Shown: positions 20,495-29,042 of the stretch, one piece after another
Position numbering within the stretch: position 1 is the stretch's first letter
How the letters are laid out: every line of letters starts with the position of its first letter
Assembly: GCA_945956915.1 (NCBI GenBank)
Contig: CAMFJH010000009.1
Span: 1 to 64,000, forward strand
Length of the DNA: 64,000 nt
DNA from: an uncultured Francisellaceae bacterium
GTDB lineage: Bacteria; Pseudomonadota; Gammaproteobacteria; UBA6186; Azoamicaceae
Reading direction: 5' to 3'
The notes under the pieces: model-generated
Told to the model about the DNA's origin: nothing
What the model saw: only the letters and a program-made list of their open reading frames with translations
Database searches by the model: none
Program-made: the position numbers and the translations under genes

Positions 20495-21169
20495 ATGCAA
20501 TTCACTAAAGAAGATCTAGAGTCCATAATTAAATTAGCTTGTAGTAATAGACTGTTTAAAAAATATATAAAACGTGCCTCACCTGGCGAAAATGAAGAAG
20601 AGGATTTTTTTAATAAAGAGGGTTTTTTTAATAGAGTTGTTAAGGAAAAACTAGAGCAGGCAGTAGAAAATATACAGTCAAAAAGCATTAACTATAAAGA
20701 AATGCAGGAGCTTATTGTCACTGTTGCAGAACAAATAGATACTGCTGGTAAGCGCTTCGAGATTACAAACGATGATAACAGCGTTGATATCTATAAAAAT
20801 ATTAAGCTTGGTAAGACCATAGAATATTATTTAAACCAAGCTTTACTGGAGAAGGTAGGAGAAGACCTTGGAATACCTGCGAAAATAATAGTACGTGATC
20901 GCTCGGGGGAAACAGAAGTCAACAATCCAAAACTGTTGGAAATTCTTGAACAATCTCTGAAGACAGATGTTAAAGTAGAAGATGATGAGACAATGGCCAG
21001 ACGCTTGCAAGCTGAAGAAGATAAAGCTGCACTTGATGCACGTAAAGAACAAATCAAAAGGGATGCTCAAATGGCTTTGGCGGTTCACGGTCTAGAACTA
21101 GTTCGAAAAGCAAATGAAAATATGCCTAAAACGACAGAAGCAGCCCAGCACCCAAAGCCATCTAGGTAG
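20495..21169 (+). CDS. Hypothetical protein, highly charged
   Basis: 224 residues from ATG 20495; an ATG 6 nt earlier (20489) is also possible but is only 3 nt from the strong AGGAGG (20480-20485), while 20495 has a normal 9-nt spacing. It is unrecognised. The N-terminus is helical (TKEDLESIIKLACSNRLFKKYI), and the C-terminal third is Lys/Glu/Ala-rich and probably coiled coil (DDETMARRLQAEEDKAALDARK). No signal peptide or membrane helix. Size and composition fit a small secreted effector, unproven. Confidence 0.6.
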   Translation: MQFTKEDLESIIKLACSNRLFKKYIKRASPGENEEEDFFNKEGFFNRVVKEKLEQAVENIQSKSINYKEMQELIVTVAEQIDTAGKRFEITNDDNSVDIYKNIKLGKTIEYYLNQALLEKVGEDLGIPAKIIVRDRSGETEVNNPKLLEILEQSLKTDVKVEDDETMARRLQAEEDKAALDARKEQIKRDAQMALAVHGLELVRKANENMPKTTEAAQHPKPSR

Positions 21170-21208
21170 CAAACACACCTTCAAAATGATATACATTTGT
21201 GCTTAGAT

Positions 21209-21217
21209 TGGTATAAT
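21209..21217 (+). promoter_or_regulatory. Extended -10 promoter of the helicase gene
   Basis: TGGTATAAT at 21209-21217 is a perfect extended -10 (TG-n-TATAAT). No good -35 is visible. A start near 21224 would give a leader of about 110 nt that contains the stem-loops described next. Confidence 0.55.
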
Positions 21218-21253
21218 GCTTTTTTAAGTGAATGTAATCATTTCTTGCGATTT

Positions 21254-21331
21254 ACCTCCTTTGGAGGGGGTCGCCGGGCCAAAATAAACTAGGGGAATTG
21301 TAATTTCCTTTACAGCCCGGCGGGGGGAGGT
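21254..21331 (+). promoter_or_regulatory. GC-rich foldback leader that can mask the helicase RBS
   Basis: CGCCGGGC (21272-21279) pairs perfectly with GCCCGGCG (21315-21322), enclosing a small stem (AGGGGAA with TTTCCTT). ACCTCC at 21254-21259 can pair either with the nearby GGAGG (21263-21267) or with the Shine-Dalgarno GGAGGT (21326-21331) directly before the GTG start. These alternatives are mutually exclusive, so the leader could switch the RBS on and off. The GC content is far above the neighbourhood. It might instead be a foldback repeat that landed here. Confidence 0.4.
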
Positions 21332-21335
21332 TGAT

Positions 21336-24008
21336 GTGGAAGATCAAGGATTAAGAGAAAGGGCTTTAGATCCCGCTCGGTCTTTTATTGTGCAGGCACC
21401 GGCGGGTTCTGGGAAAACGGCATTATTGATGCAGCGCTTCTTGGTTTTACTAAGCACTGTACAAGCCCCTGAAGAGTGTTTAGCCCTTACCTTTACGCGC
21501 AAAGCAGCATTTGAGATGCGCGATCGCATTTTGGCGGCTTTAATGCGAGCCCAAGATCCAAATCCACCTGAAGACATTTACACCCATAAAATATGGAGCC
21601 TAGCAAAAAAAGTATTAGAACGTTCAGAGCGTTTAGAGTGGGATTTATTAGCGAATGCCAATCGTTTAAAAATTCAAACCATTGATGCTTTGTGTGCGAG
21701 TTTAACGCGAGGCATGCCTATTTTATCGCGTTTGGGATCCAGTCCTCAAGTAACAGAAGAATCCAGTACTTTGTATTTATCCGCTGCTAAAAATTTATTA
21801 GAATCTCTAGAAAAAGAAGATGCATGGTCGGAAGCTGTGCGATCCTTGGTTTTTCATTTAGATAATAATTTGTCTTTAGCACAACGATTATTGGCTGATC
21901 TATTGCCCAATCGCGATCAATGGTTGCCCTATATTGGCCGTACCCAATCTGAGGCAGAATGGCGTGCCATTTTGGAATCGGGTTTGCAAACTGCCAATAC
22001 CGAAGCTGTAGAGGCATTATACGAAGCCTTTCCTTCTGAATCTTTAGTGACTGAATTGAAAGCCTTGGCTATTTTTGCTGCAAATCAATTAAAATATGCT
22101 GAGCTAAAAGCTGAAAAACCTGAGGAAACAGAAATATCCTATTGGTTATGGATTTCAGATTTAGTATTGACAGAAGAGGGGGCTTGGCGTAAAACCTTGA
22201 CTCAAAAACAGGGATTTCCAGCGCCTAGTAGTGCGGATAATAAAATCGATAAAGAAATGTATAAAATTAAAAAAGAAGAGATGATAGCCTTATTAAGATC
22301 TTTAGAGGCCTATCCGGAATTTCAAGCACGTCTTTATGCTTTAAAAAATTGTCCGCCGCTTGTATATACTGAAGAACAGTGGGTTTTGGTAAAAGCCCTG
22401 ATTCAATTATTGCCTATTTTAGCAGCCCATTTGAACATTGTTTTTCAAGAGAAAGGACAGGTGGATTTTACAGAAGTTTCTTTAGCAGCCAATCGAGCTT
22501 TAGGGGATACAGAAGCGCCTACGGATTTGGCTTTGGTATTGGATAATAAGATCCGGCATATTTTGGTTGATGAATTTCAAGATACTTCGATTGCACAATT
22601 TGGCTTGTTAGAAAAATTAACGACGGGATGGATGCCTGATGATGGGCGTACTTTATTTTTAGTAGGCGATCCCATGCAATCGATTTACCGTTTTAGACAA
22701 GCCGAAGTGGGATTGTTTTTAGCAGTTAAAAAACAAGGTATAAATCAATTGCCTATTGAATCTTTAACACTCAGTGTTAATTTTCGATCTGACGCTCGTA
22801 TTATGAATTGGTTAAATAGGGTATTTATTAAGGCTTTTCCCAAAGAAGATGATATCAGCTCGGGTGCAATTTCTTTCAGCCCTAGCATTGCAGATCGGAC
22901 TTTAGAAAGAGCTACTGAGCCGCAAGTATATCTTATGCCAGAGCATGAACAAGAATCCATAGAAGAAGCCAAAACGGTTGTTGAGATTATTCAAAAAGCT
23001 AGAATGGAAGATCCTAAGGGCAGTATTGCTATTTTAGTGCGTTCAAGAACGCATTTAAGTGAAATTTTATCTTTGTTACGTCAAGAGGGTATTGAGTATC
23101 AGGGTACGGATCTGGAGTTGTTGAGTAATAGACCCGTGATACAAGATCTTAGATCTTTAACGCAAGCATTGATGCATTTGGGCGATCGTTTGGCATGGTT
23201 GTCTATTTTACGATCCCCCTGGATCAATTTATCGTTGGCGGATATTTTGTTATTGGCCCAAACAGCGGGTTCAAGCCCCATTTGGGGGGCTCTGAATCGT
23301 TATGCCAGTTTAGAAGGCCTAAGTTTCAGTGGACAAGCGACTTTGGCTAGATGTGTGCCCATTTTAAAACAGGCTTTAATCAATAGAGACAGAGCGCCTT
23401 TAAGAACTTGGATTTGGGATACTTGGCTTGCCTTAAAAGGGCATGAATGTTTATACGAAAAACACAGTGTGCAAGATGCTGATATGTATTTTGATATTTT
23501 GGATAAATTGGAACATCAAGATATTATCCGAGAACCGGGTGTGTTACAAGAAAAAATGGCAGGCTTATATGCGAAAGCCAATACGAGTGATCCACTCGCC
23601 ATTCAAATTATGACCATTCATAAAGCCAAAGGATTAGAATTTGATACCGTGATTTTACCCAGCTTAGGGCGTCAACCTAAAACACCTGATAGTCCTTTAT
23701 TGCTGTGGGAAGAAAGGGCCACACGAAAAGCTTTGCAATATCTTATTTTTGCACCTATCAAGGCTCTTACTGAGAAACAAGATAGTGTTTATCAGTATTT
23801 AAAAAAACAAAAACAAAAAGCAGAACACTATGAAGCACTGCGATTATTGTATGTCGCAGCAACACGAGCTAAAAAACATTTGCATTGGCTAGGACATCAA
23901 CCTTTAGCGAATAGCTTATTGTCTTTTGTCTTAGCTTGGTTACCTGCTGAATGTATTTCAGAGCTCGACACATCAGACTCACAAGATTTAAAGTGTGTCG
24001 AAGCTTAG
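21336..24008 (+). CDS. AddA/UvrD-like helicase lacking the C-terminal nuclease domain
   Basis: 890 residues. Superfamily 1 helicase with Walker A (QAPAGSGKTALL, near residue 20), motif Ia (ALTFTRKAAFEMRDRI), motif II ILVDEFQDTS, motif III LFLVGDPMQSIYRFR, motif IV LSVNFRS, motif V IMTIHKAKGLEFDTVILP and motif VI LLYVAATRAKK. It resembles the AddA/RecB-like exonuclease beta subunit (COG1074). Those proteins are usually 1,050-1,250 residues with a PD-(D/E)XK nuclease after motif VI; this one stops about 50 residues after motif VI, and only 105 bp follow before the next gene, so the nuclease is absent here. No AddB-like partner is adjacent. It starts with GTG at 21336 behind GGGGGAGG; a helicase-only role or a truncation are both possible. 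Confidence 0.8.
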   Translation: MEDQGLRERALDPARSFIVQAPAGSGKTALLMQRFLVLLSTVQAPEECLALTFTRKAAFEMRDRILAALMRAQDPNPPEDIYTHKIWSLAKKVLERSERLEWDLLANANRLKIQTIDALCASLTRGMPILSRLGSSPQVTEESSTLYLSAAKNLLESLEKEDAWSEAVRSLVFHLDNNLSLAQRLLADLLPNRDQWLPYIGRTQSEAEWRAILESGLQTANTEAVEALYEAFPSESLVTELKALAIFAANQLKYAELKAEKPEETEISYWLWISDLVLTEEGAWRKTLTQKQGFPAPSSADNKIDKEMYKIKKEEMIALLRSLEAYPEFQARLYALKNCPPLVYTEEQWVLVKALIQLLPILAAHLNIVFQEKGQVDFTEVSLAANRALGDTEAPTDLALVLDNKIRHILVDEFQDTSIAQFGLLEKLTTGWMPDDGRTLFLVGDPMQSIYRFRQAEVGLFLAVKKQGINQLPIESLTLSVNFRSDARIMNWLNRVFIKAFPKEDDISSGAISFSPSIADRTLERATEPQVYLMPEHEQESIEEAKTVVEIIQKARMEDPKGSIAILVRSRTHLSEILSLLRQEGIEYQGTDLELLSNRPVIQDLRSLTQALMHLGDRLAWLSILRSPWINLSLADILLLAQTAGSSPIWGALNRYASLEGLSFSGQATLARCVPILKQALINRDRAPLRTWIWDTWLALKGHECLYEKHSVQDADMYFDILDKLEHQDIIREPGVLQEKMAGLYAKANTSDPLAIQIMTIHKAKGLEFDTVILPSLGRQPKTPDSPLLLWEERATRKALQYLIFAPIKALTEKQDSVYQYLKKQKQKAEHYEALRLLYVAATRAKKHLHWLGHQPLANSLLSFVLAWLPAECISELDTSDSQDLKCVEA

Positions 24009-24032
24009 ATTTTTCTTTTTAAAAATTTTTTC

Positions 24033-24061
24033 TTGCTATTAGGAAGTAATACACGTAAAAT
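24033..24061 (+). promoter_or_regulatory. Promoter of the ATP/ADP translocase gene
   Basis: TTGCTA at 24033-24038 and TAAAAT at 24056-24061, 17 bp apart, form a good sigma70 promoter about 53 bp before the ATG. Confidence 0.55.
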
Positions 24062-24113
24062 TCTATCCTGAAGTTTTAATTTGAGAAGTTTGTAACCTAA
24101 GCGGGGGAAATTT

Positions 24114-25742
24114 ATGACAAATGCAAAAACGATCGATAGTTCACAACCAGAATTTACGGGGTGGCGAGCATCGCTGTGGCCTATCCATAATTACGAATTA
24201 AAAAAATTCTTGCCATTGGCTTTTATTATGTTTTGTATTTTGTTTAATTACACCCTATTAAGAGATACTAAAGATACGATCGTGGTCAATTCTGCAGGCG
24301 CAGGTGCAATTTCATTTTTAAAATTGTACTGTGTGACGCCCGCTGCCATTTTATTCGTGATTATTTATGCAAAATTAACGAATGTTTTAAGTCGCGAAAA
24401 TGTTTTTTATGCGATTGTAGCGCCTTTTTTAATATTTTTCGGCGCCTTTGCTTTTATCATTTACCCCAATTTAGAAGTTTTGCATCCCAGTGCAGAATCG
24501 ATACTTGCCTTAAAGCAAAGTTATCCGGTTTTATCGGGATTTATTGATTTGTATGCGTATTGGGCTTTTTCTTTGTTTTATGTACTCTCCGAAATTTGGG
24601 GCAGTGCCATGATTGGTTTGATGTTCTGGCAGTTTGCAAACCATGTTGTGCGTATGAAAGAATCAAAGCGATTTTATGGATTATTTTTGGTAATAGGCAA
24701 TGTATCTTTAATTTTATCAGGACAAGTCGTGGTATTTTGTTCTCAGGAAATTAAGCAATATTTTGATACACCCGAAGCTGCATGGCAAATGTCTTTATAT
24801 TTGTTAATGGGCTGTGTTGTTGCTTTAGGCATCGTTGCAATGGGCTTATATCGTTGGATGCACACCTCTGTGTTAAACGATAAACGCTACTACGATCCAA
24901 GCGAAGTGGCAGCACCTAAGAAAAAGAAAGCCAAGCCTTCCTTGTTAGAAAGTGTCAAAATTATTTTCCGTTCACCTGAATTAGGCTACATTGCGATTTT
25001 AGTGATGGCCTATGGTATTACAATCAACTTAATCGAAGTGCAATGGAAGAATCAGTTGGGTTTATATTTCGCTGGTAACAAAGCAGGATACAATGCGTTT
25101 ATGGGTCATTTTTCGACTTTAAGCGGTGTGTTCATTATTTTATTTGGATGGTTAGTGGGTGCTAATATTTTACGTAGAGTCACCTGGTTATTAGCCGCCA
25201 TCATCACACCTTTAGCCATTACTGTGGGTGGAATCATATTCTTTGCCTTTATTTTTGCAAGAGAACAAATGGAAGCTATTCTGCAAAGTTTGGCAACCAA
25301 TCCTATTGCCGCAGCAAGCTTTTTAGGTGCAGCGATTGTAATTTTATCTAAAGGTATTAAATATGGTTTGTTCGATACCACAAAAGAAATGGCCTATATT
25401 CCCTTGGATGATGAATTAAAAACCAAAGGAAAAGCCGCTGTGGATGTGATTGGTGGTCGAGCTGGTAAAGCTGGCGGTGCGTTCGTGCAAAGTAATTTGC
25501 AAATGGTTTTTGCCGCCACCGCTATCAGCATGGGTATTAACCCTGTTTCTATCACAGCACCTTATGCATTTGGTGTCTTTATCGTCATTTGTTTAATGTG
25601 GTTATTTGCTGTAAAAGGCTTGTCTAAGAAATTAGCTCTGCTAGAGCGCAAAGAGGCTCCTGCTGTATCTACGACAGCAGAACCTATACAAGCGCCTACA
25701 CCTGCTAGAGATAATTTACAAGGCACACCACAACAAGCTTAA
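24114..25742 (+). CDS. ATP/ADP translocase (NTT/Tlc family)
   Basis: 542 residues, about 12 transmembrane helices, typical of the TLC nucleotide transporter family. Diagnostic N-terminal block FNYTLLRDTKDTIVVNSAGA and later segments (LYAYWAFSLFYVLSEIWGS, YIPLDDELKTKGKAAVDVIGG, GRAGKAGGAF) match. In Rickettsia, Chlamydia and some Legionellales such proteins exchange bacterial ADP for host ATP; some paralogues carry other nucleotides, and substrate cannot be told from sequence. The C-terminus has a Pro/Ala-rich, soluble tail (about 40 residues). It is a single-gene unit with its own promoter and a strong terminator. Its presence is the best sign of an intracellular lifestyle in this window. Confidence 0.93.
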   Translation: MTNAKTIDSSQPEFTGWRASLWPIHNYELKKFLPLAFIMFCILFNYTLLRDTKDTIVVNSAGAGAISFLKLYCVTPAAILFVIIYAKLTNVLSRENVFYAIVAPFLIFFGAFAFIIYPNLEVLHPSAESILALKQSYPVLSGFIDLYAYWAFSLFYVLSEIWGSAMIGLMFWQFANHVVRMKESKRFYGLFLVIGNVSLILSGQVVVFCSQEIKQYFDTPEAAWQMSLYLLMGCVVALGIVAMGLYRWMHTSVLNDKRYYDPSEVAAPKKKKAKPSLLESVKIIFRSPELGYIAILVMAYGITINLIEVQWKNQLGLYFAGNKAGYNAFMGHFSTLSGVFIILFGWLVGANILRRVTWLLAAIITPLAITVGGIIFFAFIFAREQMEAILQSLATNPIAAASFLGAAIVILSKGIKYGLFDTTKEMAYIPLDDELKTKGKAAVDVIGGRAGKAGGAFVQSNLQMVFAATAISMGINPVSITAPYAFGVFIVICLMWLFAVKGLSKKLALLERKEAPAVSTTAEPIQAPTPARDNLQGTPQQA

Positions 25743-25761
25743 CAGCTTAGCCTATTAAGAA

Positions 25762-25793
25762 CCCCTCCCTTGCTTGCAGGGGAGGGGGTGTTT
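25762..25793 (+). terminator. Rho-independent terminator after the ATP/ADP translocase
   Basis: CCCCTCCC (25762-25769) and GGGAGGGG (25780-25787) make a perfect 8-bp GC stem with a 10-nt loop, followed by GTGTTTT. Confidence 0.8.
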
Positions 25794-25818
25794 TAGTAAA
25801 GGTATCTCTTCATTCTGA

Positions 25819-26101
25819 GGTTAAAAATCCCCCTGCTAGCTTCGCTATCGACCCCCTTTTGAAAAAGTGGGTAAAGTGCATTTCTGTTGCGCTCCGCTTA
25901 CAGAAATGACTATTTTTTATCAGATTACATGAGTCAAATCATAAATATCTATTTAAAAAATAGCTAGCTTAGATTGTTATATATGACTTTAAATTTTTAA
26001 AAAGCAAAATAAGCTATTGATGGTAGCGTAGCGGACATCAATCACTTTACCCACTTTTTCAAAAGGGGGTCGACGCCGCAGGTGGCGGGGGGATTTTCAC
26101 C
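25819..26101. repeat. Foldback inverted-repeat element, copy A (MITE-like)
   Basis: This accounts for most of the 359-bp gap 25743-26101. Ends are near-mirror images: GGTTAAAAATCCCCC on the left, and the reverse complement of the right end reads GGTGAAAATCCCCCC. Both arms then carry CGACCCCCTTTTGAAAAAGTGGGTAA (positions 25849-25874 and 26047-26072). Each arm holds small hairpins: TAGC-TTC-GCTA on the left, CGCC-GCAGGT-GGCG on the right, and further in CATTTCTGT...ACAGAAATG and ATTGATG...CATCAAT. No ORF. It inserts right after the TAG stop of the APC permease. A second copy lies at 61800-62036. Confidence 0.8.
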
Positions 26102-27439
26102 CTAAGAAGTCTGCAGTGAAGACTTAGTAATTTCTGTAGGGCTGCTGATTGATTTTTTGTGCTTCCAGAGGTATACGGGTAGGCCTGTTAGGGTAATTAG
26201 ACTGGCAAGGCCTACCATTTTGATCCCTGAGGAGTAGAGTGCCCAGGCGCAGAACAGCATACCACCGGTGCCGATGAATATATTTTGAAGATTAATTTTT
26301 CCGCTTAGTGTATTTTTCCAAAACAGCTTAAGGTAACTTAAAACGGACAAAACATACACAAATAAAAATGCGGTTACAGATACGTCGATGATTAAAGTGA
26401 CTTGAGTAATAAGATCTTGGTTGAGTGTTAAGAGCAATACCGGGATCATACCGACTGCGGAAATCAGTAATGCCCATTTAGGGGCGCCTTGTGCATTTTT
26501 AACGCTAAAAAGCTTAGGTAAGTGCCCATCATAAGCTGCACCCAGTGCAATTTGGCCACTGGTTAGGACCCAGGCATTTAGGGTGCCTAAGCAGACGATA
26601 GCAGCGGCGATAGAAATTACAATGTACCAATTTCCTCCAAAAATAATTTGTGCAGCATCTGCAAAAGGGGCTTTTGATTGGGCTAGGACACTGGGGTTTA
26701 CAACACCCATCATGACAACACTGCTAAAAATATAAACAGCAGCCACCACCAAAGTGCCGATAATAATGGCTCTGGGAATGGTTTTTTTAGGATTGTGTAT
26801 GGATTCAGCCGGGGCAGTAGCCGATTCCACACCAATAAAGCCCCATAGTGTCAATAAGGCTGCGGCATTCATCACGTTTAAAGTAGAATCCGATGTTGGG
26901 TTAAAGGGAATAAAATGTTCAGTTTTAAAAAAGAACAGACCTGCAATCGGCACTAAGAGAAGGGGTAATAATTTAAGTACTGTGAATATAAATTCCACGC
27001 GTCCGGCTGAACGTACGCCCAATAGGTTTAATCCACTGATAAAGAATAAAATGCCTATTTCCAATGCTAGATTGAGAAGTGGATGTAAATCCCCCCAAAT
27101 TGGGGTTAAATAGCTGACCACAGAAATCACGACCATGGGTGTACTTAACCAAGAAATTACCCAATAGGTCCAAGCAGCAAAAAACCCCAGCTTTTTTCCA
27201 AAAGCATGTTCTATAAAAGTGTGAGGCCCCCCTGTTTTAGGGATAAGGGCACACAATGCAGCAAAGATAAAGGCTAATAAAATGGCCCCAGTTGCGGTAA
27301 TTAGCCAACTGCAAAGACCGGCTGCACCAAAGGATGCCATGCTGCTGGGTAATAAAAAGATACCGGTTCCAATTTGGCTTCCAGCCACCAGCGAGGTAAC
27401 CGCCCAAAAGCCCATTTTTTTATCCAGCTTAGCTTGCAT
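26102..27439 (-). CDS. APC-superfamily amino acid/polyamine antiporter (AdiC/PotE-like)
   Basis: 445 residues, 12 hydrophobic helices. The N-terminal GSQIGTGIFLLPSSMASFG is the substrate-binding helix-break motif (GSxxGxGIF) of the APC family and the closest impression is the basic amino acid/polyamine antiporter group (AdiC, CadB, PotE). It likely exchanges an amino acid or polyamine for a related compound across the inner membrane, but substrate is not determined. Single gene on the minus strand. Its TAG stop abuts the foldback element, so the element may have replaced the original 3' end. Confidence 0.85.
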   Translation of the reverse strand: MQAKLDKKMGFWAVTSLVAGSQIGTGIFLLPSSMASFGAAGLCSWLITATGAILLAFIFAALCALIPKTGGPHTFIEHAFGKKLGFFAAWTYWVISWLSTPMVVISVVSYLTPIWGDLHPLLNLALEIGILFFISGLNLLGVRSAGRVEFIFTVLKLLPLLLVPIAGLFFFKTEHFIPFNPTSDSTLNVMNAAALLTLWGFIGVESATAPAESIHNPKKTIPRAIIIGTLVVAAVYIFSSVVMMGVVNPSVLAQSKAPFADAAQIIFGGNWYIVISIAAAIVCLGTLNAWVLTSGQIALGAAYDGHLPKLFSVKNAQGAPKWALLISAVGMIPVLLLTLNQDLITQVTLIIDVSVTAFLFVYVLSVLSYLKLFWKNTLSGKINLQNIFIGTGGMLFCAWALYSSGIKMVGLASLITLTGLPVYLWKHKKSISSPTEITKSSLQTS

Positions 27440-27638
27440 AAACCCCTCTTAAAATTAAGATTAAAGCCAATCAGTGTACCAACTTCTAATGTACCATGAG
27501 CAAACACGAAACACAAGCATTTTAAACTAAGGTTTCTAACTAGCCCAATGCTAAATTGGGGTTAAACTTCCATCTATCCAATCATAGGCCAAAGTGCTAA
27601 AGTCTTTTATCAATATTTCAGTTGTGGAGTAGTCAGAT

Positions 27639-29042
27639 TTGAAAGCACAAACACGGGTACTGGGGACATTCACCTTAGCGATGATAACGATCGCCGCGAT
27701 AATAAGCTTGCGAAACTTTCCCACTTCAGCCGTATTTGGTTTGTCGTCTATCTTTTATTATGGGATGGCTGCTATTGGGTATTTAATTCCAACAGCCTTG
27801 GCAACGGCAGAGTTGGCTACTGCTTGGCCTAAAGCCGGGGGCGCCTATGTGTGGGTTGGCGAAGCTTTTGGAAAGAAAACCGGATTTTTTGCCCTGTGGA
27901 TGGGATGGATGTCCAGTGTGGCTTTATTTCCCATTTTATTGTCTTTTGTGGCAAAAATGGCTGCCCATTTATTAGATCCTGTGTTTCCTGGTTTAGAACA
28001 CAGTAAATTATTTGCCTTTGGTGTGACCTTTTTTATTTTTTGGGGTTTCACTTTTTTAAATTTCCTTGGGATTAAAACCTCTGGGTGGTTAAGTGCTTTG
28101 GGCGTGATTGCCGGCACATTGCTACCGGGTGCTTTAATTATTGGTTTAGGCTTATATTGGGTATTGGCAGGTCAACCTTTGCAAATTGAATTGACTTGGT
28201 CGGGGTTATTGCCAAATTTTCAATTAGAAACCATGGTCTTGTACTCAGGTATTTTATTTGCATTATCTGGTGTTGAGATAGGGGGGTATCATATTAAAGA
28301 TGCGGCTCACCCCAAGCGAACTTATCCACGGGCATTGGGCGTGGCAGTCTTAATTATTCTATTGCTTTCTATTTTGGGGACTTTGGCCATTGCTGTGGTT
28401 GTTCCTCAAGCAGAAATTAGCTTAATCACAGGTCTTATTCAGGCATTTAGTGTTTTCTTAAATGCCTTTGGTTTAGGCTCTGCTGTTCCTATGATTGTAT
28501 TGGCGCTGCTGATAGGTGCTTTAGCCGGTATTAATACCTGGGTTGTAGGGCCTGCAAAGGGCTTACTGATTACTGCGGAAGATGGCTTTTTACCGCAGGC
28601 TTTGGCAAAAACCAATGCACACGGCGTACCCACAGGAACACTGGTTTTTCAAGCCATTATCGGTACTTTATTGGCGACTGTATTTTTATGGATGGATGAT
28701 CACAGCACGGCGTATTGGATATTAACGGCTGCGGCTTCCCAATGTACGGCATTGCAATATATTTTAATGTTTGCAGCGGTTGTACGTTTGCGTTATACCC
28801 AACCCAAAACGCCTCGACCTTATGAAATACCCGGTGGTTTAGGGGGGGTGTGGTTTATCTCTATTATAGGTTTTTTATCTTGTGCCTTTGGGTTTTTAAT
28901 TGTATTTTTACCGCCCAGTCAATTAAACACCGGTGATCAAATGATCTTTCAGATAATGCTTTTGGCTTCTTTATTGGCTTTATCGGTACCACCCTTGGTT
29001 TTAATGGTTTATCGTGCCTATTGTTCTCGAAAGGCGCGATGA
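27639..29042 (+). CDS. APC-superfamily amino acid permease (GadC-like)
   Basis: 467 residues, about 12 helices, beginning with TFTLAMITIAAIISLRNFPTSAVFG and including AELATAWPKAGGAYVWVGEAFG, as in the glutamate:GABA antiporter (GadC) branch of APC transporters. It lacks the extended C-terminal plug of GadC. The exact substrate is unknown. It starts with TTG at 27639 (AGTTGTGGAG a few bases upstream, a moderate RBS). It overlaps the convergent HlyD-type gene by 25 nt at the 3' ends. Confidence 0.82.
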   Translation: MKAQTRVLGTFTLAMITIAAIISLRNFPTSAVFGLSSIFYYGMAAIGYLIPTALATAELATAWPKAGGAYVWVGEAFGKKTGFFALWMGWMSSVALFPILLSFVAKMAAHLLDPVFPGLEHSKLFAFGVTFFIFWGFTFLNFLGIKTSGWLSALGVIAGTLLPGALIIGLGLYWVLAGQPLQIELTWSGLLPNFQLETMVLYSGILFALSGVEIGGYHIKDAAHPKRTYPRALGVAVLIILLLSILGTLAIAVVVPQAEISLITGLIQAFSVFLNAFGLGSAVPMIVLALLIGALAGINTWVVGPAKGLLITAEDGFLPQALAKTNAHGVPTGTLVFQAIIGTLLATVFLWMDDHSTAYWILTAAASQCTALQYILMFAAVVRLRYTQPKTPRPYEIPGGLGGVWFISIIGFLSCAFGFLIVFLPPSQLNTGDQMIFQIMLLASLLALSVPPLVLMVYRAYCSRKAR

